The notes under the pieces were generated by a model. The model worked only from the letters and a program-made list of their open reading frames with translations, did no database searches and was not told where the DNA came from. A DNA stretch of 13,831 bases from Pseudomonadota bacterium (GTDB taxonomy: Bacteria > Pseudomonadota > Alphaproteobacteria > Caulobacterales > Caulobacteraceae). Both the position numbers and the translations under genes were made by a program. The DNA is taken from the NCBI GenBank assembly GCA_023434265.1, contig JAEYTA010000041.1:1-13831 (forward strand), read 5' to 3'. Position 1 is the stretch's first letter. Every line of letters begins with the position of its first letter. Positions 1-9,105 of this stretch are shown here, piece by piece.

Positions 1-108
1 ATCAAGGAAGTGCTGGCGACCATGGGCCTCAGCCTCGGCATGGACGTGCCGAACTGGCCGCCGGAAAACATCGAAGACCTGGCCAAGAAGTTCGACGACC
101 AGATCTAG
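1..108 (+). CDS. rpoA: RNA polymerase alpha subunit, C-terminal end (partial)
   Basis: This is the last 35 codons of a gene that begins before the window, open from base 1 and stopping at TAG 106-108. The peptide contains GMDVPNWPPENIEDLAKKF and ends DDQI, which matches the extreme end of the alphaproteobacterial RpoA C-terminal domain, the part that contacts promoter UP elements and activators. Its position directly before rplQ is the standard rpsM-rpsK-rpoA-rplQ order, which supports the call. About 100 bases separate it from rplQ, without an obvious terminator, so the two are probably cotranscribed. The rest of the protein lies outside the window and cannot be assessed. Confidence 0.93.
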   Translation: MKEVLATMGLSLGMDVPNWPPENIEDLAKKFDDQI

Positions 109-211
109 TTTCAACCCTCCGCCCAAGGCCATCCGGTCGCGGAGCGGTTAGAATGAGAAGGCCCAGGTCCGGGGGAAACGCCGGAAACCGGGTTGAGTAG
201 GAGAGACCCCG

Positions 212-631
212 ATGCGCCACGGCGCCGCCTATCGCAAGCTCGGCCGCACGGCCAGCCACCGGACCGCGATGTTCGCCAACATGGCCGCCTCGCTGATCAA
301 GCACGAGCAGATCACGACGACCCTGCCCAAGGCCAAGGAGCTGCGGCCCTTCGTCGAGAAGCTGGTCACGCTCGGCAAGAAGGGCGACCTGCACGCCCGC
401 CGCCAGGCCATCAGCCAGGTGCGCGACGTGACCCAGGTCGGCAAGCTGTTCGAGACGATCGCGCCCCGCTACGCGGAGCGTAACGGCGGCTACATCCGCA
501 TCATGAAGGCGGGCTACCGCCACGGCGACAACGCGCCGATGGCCGTGATCGAGTTCGTCGACCGCGACGTGGACGCCAAGGGCAAGGACTCGGGTCCGGT
601 CCAGGTGTTCGAGGGCGACGACGAGGCCTGA
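212..631 (+). CDS. rplQ: 50S ribosomal protein L17
   Basis: This encodes bacterial ribosomal protein bL17, a 139-residue component of the large subunit. The N-terminus MRHGAAYRKLGRTASHR is the diagnostic L17 opening, followed by MFANMAASLIKHEQITTTLPKAKELRP and the conserved block around GGYIRIMKAGYRHGDNAPMAVIEFVD near residues 90-115. The acidic tail (EGDDEA) fits alphaproteobacterial members, and the length is normal for the group. The ATG at 212 is chosen because the family always starts MRH and an AGGAGA ribosome binding site lies at 199-204. It is the last gene of the ribosomal-protein operon that includes rpoA, and transcription is expected to end at the hairpin at 655-688. Confidence 0.98.
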   Translation: MRHGAAYRKLGRTASHRTAMFANMAASLIKHEQITTTLPKAKELRPFVEKLVTLGKKGDLHARRQAISQVRDVTQVGKLFETIAPRYAERNGGYIRIMKAGYRHGDNAPMAVIEFVDRDVDAKGKDSGPVQVFEGDDEA

Positions 632-654
632 TCGGCTTCGTTCGTTGGGGCATG

Positions 655-688
655 AAGGGCGGCGGGTCGCAGGATCCGCCGCCCTTTT
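655..688 (+). terminator. Rho-independent terminator after rplQ
   Basis: A perfectly paired 14-base stem (655-668 with 673-686, one G-T pair) surrounds a GCAG loop at 669-672 and runs into TTTT at 685-688. The stem core is GGGCGGCGG against CCGCCGCCC. It lies 24 bases after the rplQ stop, so it most likely ends the rpoA-rplQ operon. Because it covers the upstream in-frame ATG at 652, it also argues against starting the GNAT gene there. Confidence 0.9.
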
Positions 689-729
689 CGCTGCGCGCAG
701 TATCACCAGACAGGCGAGGGAGGCCGCCC

Positions 730-1227
730 GTGACCGCCGACAAGACCGTCGCCATCGTCGATTACCGTCCCGACCACGCCGCCGCCTGGGCGCGGCTGAA
801 CGAGGCATGGCTGGCCGAGGGCGGCTTCGCCGTCGAGGCCAAGGACCGCAAGGTCATCGACGACCCGCAGGGCGCCATCCTCGCCCCGGGCGGCCGCATC
901 TTCATCGCCGAGCAGGACGGGGCGGCGGTCGGATGCTGCGCCCTGATGGCCATGGACGACGGGGGCTTCGAGGTGGCCAAGATGACCGTCGCGCCGGCCG
1001 CCCGCGGCCTCGGCCTCGGTCGCCGCCTGCTGGAGGCCTGCGAGGCGGCGGCCCGGGCCGCCGGCGCGCCGCGCCTCTACCTTGAGACCAGCAGCACCCT
1101 GAAGCCCGCCGGAGCCCTCTACCGGAGCTTCGGCTTCGTCGACCTGCCGCCCCGCCCCAGCCCCTACGTCCGCGCCGACGTGTGGATGGAGAAGCGGCTC
1201 CCGGCCTACTCCTTCGACAGGTCCTGA
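730..1227 (+). CDS. GNAT family N-acetyltransferase
   Basis: A 165-residue single-domain acetyltransferase of the GNAT fold, expected to move an acetyl group from acetyl-CoA to an unidentified amine. The acetyl-CoA pyrophosphate loop is visible as RGLGLGRRLLEAC, preceded by the beta-4 strand KMTVAP. The C-terminal strand-helix region LYLETSSTLKPAGALYRSFGFVD is typical of the family. The GTG at 730 is preferred because GAGGGAGG sits at 716-723, six bases upstream. An in-frame ATG at 652 lies inside the rplQ terminator and would add residues that do not resemble the family. The last 22 bases overlap, tail to tail, with the ABC permease gene on the other strand. The substrate cannot be inferred from the sequence. 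Confidence 0.88.
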   Translation: MTADKTVAIVDYRPDHAAAWARLNEAWLAEGGFAVEAKDRKVIDDPQGAILAPGGRIFIAEQDGAAVGCCALMAMDDGGFEVAKMTVAPAARGLGLGRRLLEACEAAARAAGAPRLYLETSSTLKPAGALYRSFGFVDLPPRPSPYVRADVWMEKRLPAYSFDRS

Positions 1228-2072
1228 CGGCGGAACAGCAGCAGCGCCACGGCCAGCGGGATCACACACCACAGCGCCAGGCTGGCCAGCGCCGGCCACA
1301 GGGCGGCGTCGGTCGTCATGACGCGCGCCGAGCCGGGGGCGACGAGGTTCTTCAACGTGTCGTAGGCCAGTCCCGGCATCAGCAGCTGGGCCGGCCAGCC
1401 GTCGGGATGCAGCTTGAGCAGCATCATCACCGGCGGCGCGCCGAGGATCGACTGCCCGAAGCCCAGCGCCCAGGGCACGAACAGGGCGGCCAGTAGCGAG
1501 CGGGTGGCCACCGCGGTCAGCAGGCCCACCAGCCCGTACTGGACCAGCCGGATATAGGACAGCAGCCACAGCAGGGCGGCGTCCCCGGCTTCGCCCGCGC
1601 TGAGGCCGAAGGTCGGCGGTCGCTCGAAGATCAGCGCCTGGGCGAGGTGGAAGACAAAGGCCGAGACCAGCATCGCCGCGGTCGCGGCGATGGCCATCAG
1701 CTTCATCGTCCCGACCTTGCCGAGGATCAGCGACGTCCGGTCGTTGCGGGCGCTGATCAGCCGCCAGGTCTCCCAGCGGTAGTCGCCGGCGTAGACCGTC
1801 GCGGCGGCGATCAGCATGAAGGTCATCAGCGCCCCGTTGGCCCCGTGGTTGGCGCCGAAGGTCAGGGCCTCGGCCAGGTCGAGCGGCGAACCGGCCCCGG
1901 TCGTCGGCAGGCCGACGGCGGCGGCGACCGGGTCCCCCTGGGCCTTGTTGACCAAGTGGTAGATCACCCCGCCGACCGCGAACATCAGCGGCACGAACAG
2001 TACGCTCCAGAACACCGTCAGCCGGTTGCGCAGCAGGCGGTAGGTCTCGGCGGCCAGCGCATCAAACAGCAT
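1206..2072 (-). CDS. ABC-2 type transporter permease subunit
   Basis: A 288-residue integral membrane protein with about six hydrophobic segments. The first is near residues 20-42, there are further segments in the 80-100, 120-150, 165-200 and 200-220 regions, and the last is at about 260-280. It starts MLFDALAAETYRLLRNRLTVF, a pattern seen in ABC-2 type permeases whose short N-terminal amphipathic stretch precedes the first membrane helix. It lies directly downstream of, and overlaps by 11 bases with, the ATPase gene, so the two are very likely translationally coupled and form one exporter in the inner membrane. The substrate is unknown. Relatives of the partner ATPase include bacitracin and lantibiotic self-protection exporters, but nothing here shows such a role. 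The end overlaps the convergent GNAT gene by 22 bases. Confidence 0.86.
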   Translation of the reverse strand: MLFDALAAETYRLLRNRLTVFWSVLFVPLMFAVGGVIYHLVNKAQGDPVAAAVGLPTTGAGSPLDLAEALTFGANHGANGALMTFMLIAAATVYAGDYRWETWRLISARNDRTSLILGKVGTMKLMAIAATAAMLVSAFVFHLAQALIFERPPTFGLSAGEAGDAALLWLLSYIRLVQYGLVGLLTAVATRSLLAALFVPWALGFGQSILGAPPVMMLLKLHPDGWPAQLLMPGLAYDTLKNLVAPGSARVMTTDAALWPALASLALWCVIPLAVALLLFRRQDLSKE

Positions 2073-2973
2073 GGTCGGCCTCCGGCGTCTGCACGGCGCC
2101 CGTCTCGGTGAAGAAGATGGCCTCCAGGTCGGTGCCGACCCAGCGCGCCTCGTGGATGTCGACGCCCCGCTCGACCATGGCGCGGATCAGGGCCGGCCCC
2201 TCGGCGCGGGTCACGTCGGCCAGCACCGCCTCGCCGTCGCGCGAACCCTTGGCGCCCAGCACTTCGAGCACCCGCTCGACCGGCCCGGCCCACAGTCGCA
2301 GCCGCTCGCCGACCGCGGTCAGTTCGCCGACCGACCCCTCGCGCACCAGCCGGCCCTTGTTGAGGATGGCCACCCGGTCGCAGACCCGCTGCACCTCCAG
2401 CAACTGGTGGCTGGCCAGCACCACCGTGACCCCGTCGTCGGCGGCCAGCGAGCGGATCAGGGCGCGCATCTCCTGGATGCCGGGCGGGTCCATGCCGCTG
2501 GTCGGCTCGTCGAGGATGACGAGGTCCGGCCGGCTCATCAGCGCCGCGGCCACGCCCAGCCGCTGCATCATGCCGACCGAGAAGCCGCGCACCCTTCGGT
2601 CCGCCGCCTCGGTCAGCCCGACCCGCTGCAGCCAGTGCGGGATGTCGGTCGTCGCGCCGATCCCGTGTTCGAGCGCCAGCCAGCGCAGCACCTGCCGCGC
2701 GGTCATGAACGGCGGAAAGCGCGGCGTCTCGATCATCGAGCCCATGCGCCGCATGTGGCTCACCTCGCTGACCGCCCCGCCCATCACGCTCGCCGAGCCC
2801 TCGGTCGGACGGATCAGGCCCAGCAGGATGCGGAACAGGGTCGACTTGCCGGCTCCGTTCGGTCCCAGCACGCCATAGACTCCGCCGCGCGGAATGGTCA
2901 GGTCCAGCCCGTCGAGGGCGCGCACGGATCCGTAGGTCTTGGTCAGCCCACGGGTTTCGATAACGGCGGTCAT
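2062..2973 (-). CDS. ABC transporter ATP-binding protein (BcrA/drug-exporter type)
   Basis: A 303-residue nucleotide-binding subunit that powers the permease encoded just downstream. Visible motifs are Walker A GPNGAGKST (37-45), an ABC signature of the variant form FSVGMMQR (131-138), Walker B LVILDEP (151-157, catalytic Glu156), the D-loop SGMDP, and the switch histidine in LASHQ (His189). The Q-loop region reads GSMIETPRF, with Glu82 where many ABC proteins have Gln; similar sequences occur in the bacitracin/lantibiotic exporter subgroup. A C-terminal extension of about 85 residues follows the core. The ATG at 2973 is chosen: the only upstream alternative is a TTG that would add a non-family peptide, and residues 1-20 (MTAVIETRGLTKTYGSVRAL) align with normal starts. 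No strong ribosome binding site is visible. It is divergent from the MFS gene. Confidence 0.92.
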   Translation of the reverse strand: MTAVIETRGLTKTYGSVRALDGLDLTIPRGGVYGVLGPNGAGKSTLFRILLGLIRPTEGSASVMGGAVSEVSHMRRMGSMIETPRFPPFMTARQVLRWLALEHGIGATTDIPHWLQRVGLTEAADRRVRGFSVGMMQRLGVAAALMSRPDLVILDEPTSGMDPPGIQEMRALIRSLAADDGVTVVLASHQLLEVQRVCDRVAILNKGRLVREGSVGELTAVGERLRLWAGPVERVLEVLGAKGSRDGEAVLADVTRAEGPALIRAMVERGVDIHEARWVGTDLEAIFFTETGAVQTPEADHAV

Positions 2974-3106
2974 GGGGCGAGGTTGAACGTGAACCGGTGC
3001 GCAGCGCAATCCGGCTTTGCATTAAGCTTTGGCAACTCACGTCCACAGCGGCTGACCGGGGCCGCCGGTTCAGGTAGAAGGCGCGTCCCCTTAGCCGCTG
3101 CCCGCC

Positions 3107-4351
3107 ATGTCCTTCCTCTCCCGCCTCCGCACCAAGCGCGCCGCGCTCGCCTTCATCTTCGTGACGGCGGTGCTCGACATCGTGGCCATGGGCATCATCA
3201 TCCCGGTGCTGCCCCAGCTGATCGTCGACTTCGTCGGCTCCAACGCCGAGGCGGGCTGGATCAACGGCGTCTTCGTCGCCCTGTGGGCGGGAATGCAGTT
3301 CCTCTGCTCCCCGATCATCGGCTCCCTGTCGGATCAGTACGGCCGCCGGCCGGTGATCCTGATCAGCTGCGCCGGCCTGTCGATCGACTATGTCCTGATG
3401 GCCGTGGCCCCGAACCTGTGGTGGCTGGCGCTCGGCCGGATCGTCGCCGGCATCACCTCGTCCAGCTTCACCACCGTCTACGCCTATATGGCCGACATCA
3501 CCGCGCCGGAGCGGCGGGCGCGCGCCTACGGCCTCATCGGCGCGGCCTTCTCGGGCGGCTTCGTGCTCGGCCCGGTGCTGGGCGGCTTCCTCGGCGAGTT
3601 CGGCCCGCGCGTGCCCTTCTGGTTCGCCGCCGGCCTGTCGGGCGTGGCCTTCCTCTACGGCCTGCTGGTGCTGCCCGAGAGCCTGCCGGTGGAGAAGCGC
3701 ATGGCCTTCAGCTGGCGGCGCGCCAATCCGGTCGGGGCCCTGGTTCTGCTGCGCCGCCACGCCGAGCTCAGCGGCCTCGCGATCGTGAACTTCCTGCTCT
3801 ACTTCGCCCACCACGTCTTCTCGGCCGTGTTCGTGCTCTACGCCGCCCTGCGCTACGGCTGGGGCCCGCGCGAGGTGGGCCTGCTGCTGGCGCTCGTCGG
3901 CGTGCTCGACATGGCGGTGCAGGGCGGACTGACCGGCTGGGTGGTCAAGCGGCTGGGCGATCGCACCACCATGGTCCTCGGCCTGTTCGGCGGCACGGTT
4001 GGCGTGGCCCTGATGGGCTGGGCTCCCACCGGCTGGGCCTTCGTCGCCGCCATGCTGCCCAACGCCCTGTGGGGCCTGGCCATGCCGACCCTGCAGGCGC
4101 TGATGACCCGCCGCGTCGGCGACGACGAGCAGGGCCAGCTGCAGGGCGCCAACATGAGCGTGGCCTCGATCGCCGGCGTTGCCTCGCCGCTGTTCTTCGG
4201 CTGGGTCTATTCGCTCTCGGCCGGGGAGGGGGCGGCGGTGCCGCATCCGGGCCTCGCCTTCTTCATCGCCGCCGCCATCCTGGGGCTGGCCGCGATCATC
4301 GGCTGGATCGTGGCGCGACGGGCGGAACGCGAGGAAACCGCGACCGTTTGA
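3107..4351 (+). CDS. MFS transporter, TCR/Tet (TetA-like) family
   Basis: A 414-residue, probably 12-helix, inner-membrane major facilitator protein of the drug:proton antiporter type. Motif A, GSLSDQYGRRP, spans residues 72-82 in the loop between helices 2 and 3. The antiporter motif C region GGFVLGPVLGG spans about 150-160. The TetA-like stretch AYMADITAPERRARAYG lies at about 126-142, and the intracellular linker is near 205-225. These features fit the TetA-like branch, but many chromosomal members do not confer tetracycline resistance, so the substrate is undefined. The ATG at 3107 gives a normal N-terminus (MSFLSRLRTKRAALAFIFVTAVLDIVAMGIIIPV begins helix 1), although no clear ribosome binding site precedes it. 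The gene is divergent from the ABC exporter across about 130 bases. Its last codons contain a candidate EcfG promoter for the next gene. Confidence 0.9.
   Translation: MSFLSRLRTKRAALAFIFVTAVLDIVAMGIIIPVLPQLIVDFVGSNAEAGWINGVFVALWAGMQFLCSPIIGSLSDQYGRRPVILISCAGLSIDYVLMAVAPNLWWLALGRIVAGITSSSFTTVYAYMADITAPERRARAYGLIGAAFSGGFVLGPVLGGFLGEFGPRVPFWFAAGLSGVAFLYGLLVLPESLPVEKRMAFSWRRANPVGALVLLRRHAELSGLAIVNFLLYFAHHVFSAVFVLYAALRYGWGPREVGLLLALVGVLDMAVQGGLTGWVVKRLGDRTTMVLGLFGGTVGVALMGWAPTGWAFVAAMLPNALWGLAMPTLQALMTRRVGDDEQGQLQGANMSVASIAGVASPLFFGWVYSLSAGEGAAVPHPGLAFFIAAAILGLAAIIGWIVARRAEREETATV
4324..4348 (+). promoter_or_regulatory. Candidate EcfG (general stress sigma factor) promoter
   Basis: GGAAC at 4324-4328 and CGTT at 4345-4348 are separated by 16 bases. 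This matches the known alphaproteobacterial EcfG/SigT consensus (GGAAC, 16-17 bases, CGTT). It lies inside the final codons of the MFS gene, about 60 bases before the first possible start of the Do-like protease, a plausible distance and a plausible stress target. The match is short, so chance occurrence is possible. No other match was noticed when the window was scanned by eye. Confidence 0.45.
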
Positions 4352-4410
4352 CCGGGCTCCCGCCTTGATCCCGTCGAAAAGCCGGGCAGGAATGGCGCGA
4401 CGGTAATCCC

Positions 4411-5807
<1,397 letters not shown>

Positions 5808-5811
<4 letters not shown>

Positions 5812-6227
5812 CGCTTGCTGGGCGCTCCGATCGACCAGGTATGGCCGAAGGGGTCGCGCAACTGGCCGTAGCGGTCGCCCCAGAACTGGTCGGCCAGCGG
5901 GTGCACCGGCACCCCGCCGGCGACGATCGCCCGGTTCCACCACTCGTCGGCGTCGTCGACCTGCAGGTGCAGGACCATGCCCTTGGGCACGATGTCCTGC
6001 TCGCCGGTCATCTCGGGGAACTCGTCGTGCAGCATGACGCTGCCGCCGTTGATGCGCAGGTGGGCGTGCATCAGCCGTTCGCCGTCCTCGGCCGGCATGG
6101 TCCGCAGCACCTCGGCCCCGAAGGCGCGCTGGTAGAATTCGACCGCCGCCTGCCCGCCGCGCGACGGAATGGTCAGATGCGGGGCGACGCCCCCGGTCGG
6201 TCCCTGCGGTTTCTGCTCTGCGCCCAT
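5808..6227 (-). CDS. VOC family protein (PhnB-like glyoxalase/bleomycin-resistance fold)
   Basis: A 139-residue protein of the vicinal oxygen chelate superfamily, closest in layout to PhnB-like members. The first beta-alpha module shows PHLTIPSRGGQAAVEFYQRAFGAE and MHAHLRINGGSVMLHDEFPE. The second shows VLHLQVDDADEWWNRAIVAGG and the closing RDPFGHTWSIG. Members of this fold bind metals and act on small molecules, or have no known activity; no substrate can be assigned. The start at 6227 is preferred over a GTG-like extension to 6251 because GGAGGAG lies about seven bases before this ATG on the minus strand. It points toward the Do-like protease gene and shares the palindromic CTAG 5808-5811 with it, each strand reading TAG as stop. 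Confidence 0.88.
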
Positions 6228-6295
6228 GGCCTGCTCCTCCTCGGCCCACACTAACGCGTGAAAAGGCGCGCGCGAACGCCTATCTCTGCCCGTCC

Positions 6296-7618
6296 ATGAG
6301 CGATCTGTTCGAAGCCTCCGGCATCCATCCCCCCGACGCCCCGCTGGCCGATCGCCTGCGGCCGCGTTCGCTCGACGAGGTGGTCGGGCAGGATCACCTG
6401 CTGGGCGAGGGCGGGCCGATCCGGCGCATGGTCGAGGCCGGCCGCCTCGGCTCGATGATCCTGTGGGGTCCGCCGGGCACCGGCAAGACCACCATCGCCC
6501 GCCTGCTGGCCCAGGCCGCCGGCTACCAGTTCCAGCAGATCTCGGCTGTCTTCTCCGGCGTCGCCGACCTGAAGAAGGCGTTCGAAGCCGCCCGTATGCG
6601 CCGCGCCGCCGGCCAGTCGACCCTGCTGTTCGTCGACGAGATCCACCGCTTCAACCGCGCCCAGCAGGACGGCTTCCTGCCCTTCGTGGAGGAGGGGATC
6701 GTCACCCTCGTCGGCGCGACGACCGAGAACCCCTCGTTCGAGCTCAACGGCGCCCTGCTGTCCCGCTCGCAGGTCTTCGTGCTCAAGCGCCTCGACGACG
6801 CGGCTCTCGATCAACTGTTGATCCGGGCCGAGGCCCAGGAGGGCAAGCCCCTGCCGCTGACCCCGGAGGCGCGTCAGGCCCTGACCGCCCTGGCCGACGG
6901 CGACGGCCGCTACCTGCTGACCATGTCCGAGGTGCTGTTCGACCTCGACGCCGCCGAGCCGCTCGATCTCCAGGCCCTGGCCGGCATCCTGCAGAAGCGT
7001 GCGCCGGCTTACGACAAGAGTCGAGAAGAGCACTACAACCTCATATCCGCGCTGCATAAATCGGTACGCGGCTCCGACCCGGACGCGGCCCTCTACTGGC
7101 TGGCGCGCATGCTCAACGGCGGCGAGGACCCGCTGTATCTGGCCCGCCGCATCGTGCGCATGGCGGTCGAGGACATCGGCGAGGCCGACCCCCTTTCCCT
7201 CCTCGTCGCCAACGCCGCCAAGGACACATACGACTTCCTCGGCTCGCCCGAGGGTGAACTGGCTCTCGCCCAGGCGGTGGTCCATCTCGCCACCGCGCCC
7301 AAGTCGGTCGGGGTATACGAGGCCTTCAAGGCGGCCAGGCGGGCCGCGGCCGAGACCGGCTCGCTGATGCCGCCGGCCCACATCCGCAACGCGCCGACGA
7401 AGCTGATGAAGTCGCTCGGCTACGGCAAGGGCTACCAGTATGACCCGGACACCCCCGAGGGCTTCTCCGGCGCGAACTTCTTCCCCGACGAGATGGAGCG
7501 CCGCACCTTCTACCAGCCCAAGGGCGAAGGCCACGAGGCGAAGATCCGTGAGCGGCTGGAGCGCTGGGCGGCGCTGAGGGCGCGTCTGCAGGCGGAGGCC
7601 GACGGGACTGGCGGCTGA
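6296..7618 (+). CDS. rarA: Replication-associated recombination protein A (AAA+ ATPase RarA/MgsA)
   Basis: A 440-residue cytoplasmic AAA+ ATPase of the RarA/MgsA/WRNIP1 family, which acts at stalled replication forks and single-strand/double-strand junctions. Walker A GPPGTGKTT is at 58-66, Walker B LLFVDEIHRFN at about 110-120, and sensor 1 in VGATTENPSFE at 139-149. The arginine-finger region LLSRSQVF follows. The C-terminal half carries the family tetramerisation region, including EEHYNLISALHKSVRGSDPDAALYWLARML and the GYGKGYQYDPDTPEGF block near the end. The length is normal. The ATG at 6296 gives the usual MSDLFE start, although no clear ribosome binding site is visible. It is divergent from the VOC gene across 68 bases. 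Its nearness to a Do protease and fluC fits a common alphaproteobacterial neighbourhood. Confidence 0.96.
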   Translation: MSDLFEASGIHPPDAPLADRLRPRSLDEVVGQDHLLGEGGPIRRMVEAGRLGSMILWGPPGTGKTTIARLLAQAAGYQFQQISAVFSGVADLKKAFEAARMRRAAGQSTLLFVDEIHRFNRAQQDGFLPFVEEGIVTLVGATTENPSFELNGALLSRSQVFVLKRLDDAALDQLLIRAEAQEGKPLPLTPEARQALTALADGDGRYLLTMSEVLFDLDAAEPLDLQALAGILQKRAPAYDKSREEHYNLISALHKSVRGSDPDAALYWLARMLNGGEDPLYLARRIVRMAVEDIGEADPLSLLVANAAKDTYDFLGSPEGELALAQAVVHLATAPKSVGVYEAFKAARRAAAETGSLMPPAHIRNAPTKLMKSLGYGKGYQYDPDTPEGFSGANFFPDEMERRTFYQPKGEGHEAKIRERLERWAALRARLQAEADGTGG

Positions 7619-7680
7619 GCGTTGCCGTAACGTCAATTCCGGCGCATCCTCCCCGCATCGGAAATCCTTGGGAGGGGACG

Positions 7681-8127
7681 ATGACCGAAATGACCTCGAT
7701 GACGACGCGGACGCCCTGGCACCTGTGGGTGGTGGGGATCGTGGCCGCCCTGTGGAACGGCTTCGGCTGCTTCGACTACCTCATGACCCAGACGAACCGC
7801 GACCAGTGGTTCGCCCAGATGGGCATGACCCCGGACCAGCTGGCCTATTTCGAGGCCATGCCGGCGTGGACCCACGCGGCGTGGGCGATCGGCGTCTGGG
7901 GCGGCCTGCTCGGCGCCATCCTGCTGCTCCTGCGGCGCAAGTGGGCCCTGCCGGTGTTCGTGATCTCCTTCCTCGGCTGGCTGGCGGGCGCGATCTACGC
8001 CTTCGCCCTGTCCGACGGCATGGAGGCCATGGGCTCGATGTGGCCGATGCAGATCGTCATCGGCGGCGCCTGCGTCTTCTTCATCTGGTACGCCTGGATG
8101 ATGTCGAAGAAGGGCGTGCTGCGCTGA
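7681..8127 (+). CDS. Conserved four-helix membrane protein of unknown function
   Basis: A 148-residue hydrophobic protein with four predicted membrane segments, at about residues 14-33, 64-84, 90-108 and 118-140. A polar loop between the first two contains a FDYLMTQTNRDQWFAQMGMTPDQLAYFEAMPAWTHAAWA stretch, rich in aromatic residues. The protein ends with a basic tail (SKKGVLR). Similar small proteins are widespread in proteobacteria and are sometimes labelled sugar transporter without functional evidence, so I assign no role. The ATG at 7681 follows a good ribosome binding site, GGGAGGGG, about four bases upstream. It lies 62 bases after rarA and 39 bases before the pseudouridine synthase gene on the same strand, so it could be transcribed with either. 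No signal peptide distinct from the first helix is seen. Confidence 0.82.
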   Translation: MTEMTSMTTRTPWHLWVVGIVAALWNGFGCFDYLMTQTNRDQWFAQMGMTPDQLAYFEAMPAWTHAAWAIGVWGGLLGAILLLLRRKWALPVFVISFLGWLAGAIYAFALSDGMEAMGSMWPMQIVIGGACVFFIWYAWMMSKKGVLR

Positions 8128-8166
8128 CGGGCTGACGGGGGCGCGCCTGGCGGCTATGCACCCCGG

Positions 8167-8892
8167 GTGACCGCCCGCGCCCCCGTATCCCTCTCCGACG
8201 AAGAGATCGCCGCCGTCCGCGCGTGGGTGCTGCACGAGGACGCGCACGTCCTGGTTCTCAACAAGCCGGCCGGACTGTCCAGCCAGGGCGGGCGGATCAA
8301 GGCGCACACCCTCGACGACCTGCTGTGGGCCTTCATGCGCTCGAACGGCAAGCGGCCGGAGCTGGTGCACCGGCTGGACCGCGACACGTCTGGCGTGATC
8401 CTCGCCGCGAAGACCAAGCCGGCGGCCGGTTTCCTCGGCAAGGCGCTGCAGGCGCGCAGGCTGGACAAGATCTATCTCGCGCTGACAGCCTCGGCGCCCG
8501 AGCCGCGGGCAGGGACCATCGACGCCCCGCTGGTCCGGCAGGAGGTCGGCCGCGAGAGCTATATGCGCGTCGCCGCGCCCGACGCGCCCGGCTCCCAGCC
8601 CTCGCTCAGCCGCTACCGCACCGTCGCCGCCTCGGAGGAGGGGGCCCTGGTCGAGCTGGAGCCGAAGACCGGCCGCATGCACCAGCTGCGCGTGCACATG
8701 GCTTCGATCGGCCGCCCGCTGGTCGGGGATGTCCGCTACGGCGGGGCGCTGACGCTGGCGGGCCGGGCGGCGCCGCGACTGATGCTGCACGCCGCGAAGC
8801 TGACCTTCCCGCATCCGGACGGGGGCCGGATGACCGTGGAGGCGCCCCTGCCGCCCGACCTCGCCGCCTTGGCGGAGGCGGCGAAGCTTTAG
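8167..8892 (+). CDS. RluA family pseudouridine synthase lacking an S4 domain
   Basis: A 241-residue RNA pseudouridine synthase of the RluA family, isomerising uridine to pseudouridine in rRNA or tRNA. The catalytic signature HRLDRDTSG spans 68-76, with nucleophilic Asp71. LVLNKPAGLSSQGG lies at about 28-42, and the late conserved block KTGRMHQLRVHMASIGRPLVGD lies near 170-190. No S4 RNA-binding domain precedes the catalytic domain, unlike the paralogue at 11562. This is as in E. coli RluA or TruC types, so the target could be 23S rRNA or tRNA and is not decidable here. The GTG at 8167 is the start giving a protein of normal size. No good ribosome binding site is visible, so the start is somewhat uncertain. 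The stop at 8890-8892 is followed at once by an intergenic repeat. Confidence 0.9.
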   Translation: MTARAPVSLSDEEIAAVRAWVLHEDAHVLVLNKPAGLSSQGGRIKAHTLDDLLWAFMRSNGKRPELVHRLDRDTSGVILAAKTKPAAGFLGKALQARRLDKIYLALTASAPEPRAGTIDAPLVRQEVGRESYMRVAAPDAPGSQPSLSRYRTVAASEEGALVELEPKTGRMHQLRVHMASIGRPLVGDVRYGGALTLAGRAAPRLMLHAAKLTFPHPDGGRMTVEAPLPPDLAALAEAAKL

Positions 8893-8900
8893 GAGACGAT

Positions 8901-9039
8901 CGCGCCGCCCCCTCCACCGCGCTTCGCGCGGTCCCCCTCCCCACGGCGTGGGGAGGTGAAGCGCGCCCGGACTCACCTCCCCATGAGCGAAGGCGAATGG
9001 GGAGGACAGACCGCGCAGCGGTCAGGTGGGGGCGGCGCG
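8901..9039. repeat. Palindromic multi-hairpin intergenic repeat element (copy 1)
   Basis: This 139-base element has a perfect 12-base outer inverted repeat (8901-8912 with 9028-9039) enclosing four hairpins. They are 8916-8922/8926-8932 (7 base pairs, TTC loop), 8936-8944/8948-8956 (9 base pairs, core CCTCCCCAC/GTGGGGAGG), 8976-8984/8997-9005 (9 base pairs, CCTCCCCAT/ATGGGGAGG) and 9009-9014/9018-9023 (6 base pairs, GCA loop). The whole could fold as a cloverleaf in DNA or RNA. The CCTCCCC/GGGGAGG cores recur in the element at 12611-12782, so it is a dispersed repeat. Long intergenic repeats associated with GANTC sites are known from Caulobacter, and this element contains one (8970-8974). No coding capacity is credible. 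Confidence 0.82.
8970..8974. promoter_or_regulatory. GANTC (CcrM-type) methylation site inside the repeat
   Basis: GACTC at 8970-8974 matches GANTC, the recognition site of the cell-cycle methylase CcrM of alphaproteobacteria. It lies in the spacer between the second and third hairpins of the repeat. The site is short and GANTC also occurs elsewhere in the window (for example GACTC near 587), so its significance rests on its place in the repeat. Confidence 0.4.
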
Positions 9040-9105
9040 GGACGGAGAGCAGAGGAACCCATCCCCGCCCGCCACGCTTTCCAGCAAACGCCCGGAGCCC
9101 GCGCC

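Noticed and set aside
652..729. Upstream ATG (652) as the start of the GNAT gene
   Set aside because: It lies inside the rplQ terminator hairpin and lacks a ribosome binding site; the GTG at 730 has GAGGGAGG six bases upstream.
2974..3106. Promoter for the ABC exporter (TTGCCA on the minus strand)
   Set aside because: A possible -35 is visible, but no acceptable -10 lies at the right distance.
2018..4246. 742-codon minus-strand open frame across the ABC and MFS genes
   Set aside because: It is antisense or out of frame to genes with clear motifs and has a low-complexity Arg/Gly/His/Ala composition typical of frame shadows in high-GC DNA.
8956..9105. In-frame N-terminal extension of the lipoprotein through the repeat
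   Set aside because: It would place the signal peptide internally and encode repeat sequence; ATG 9106 gives a proper lipoprotein signal.
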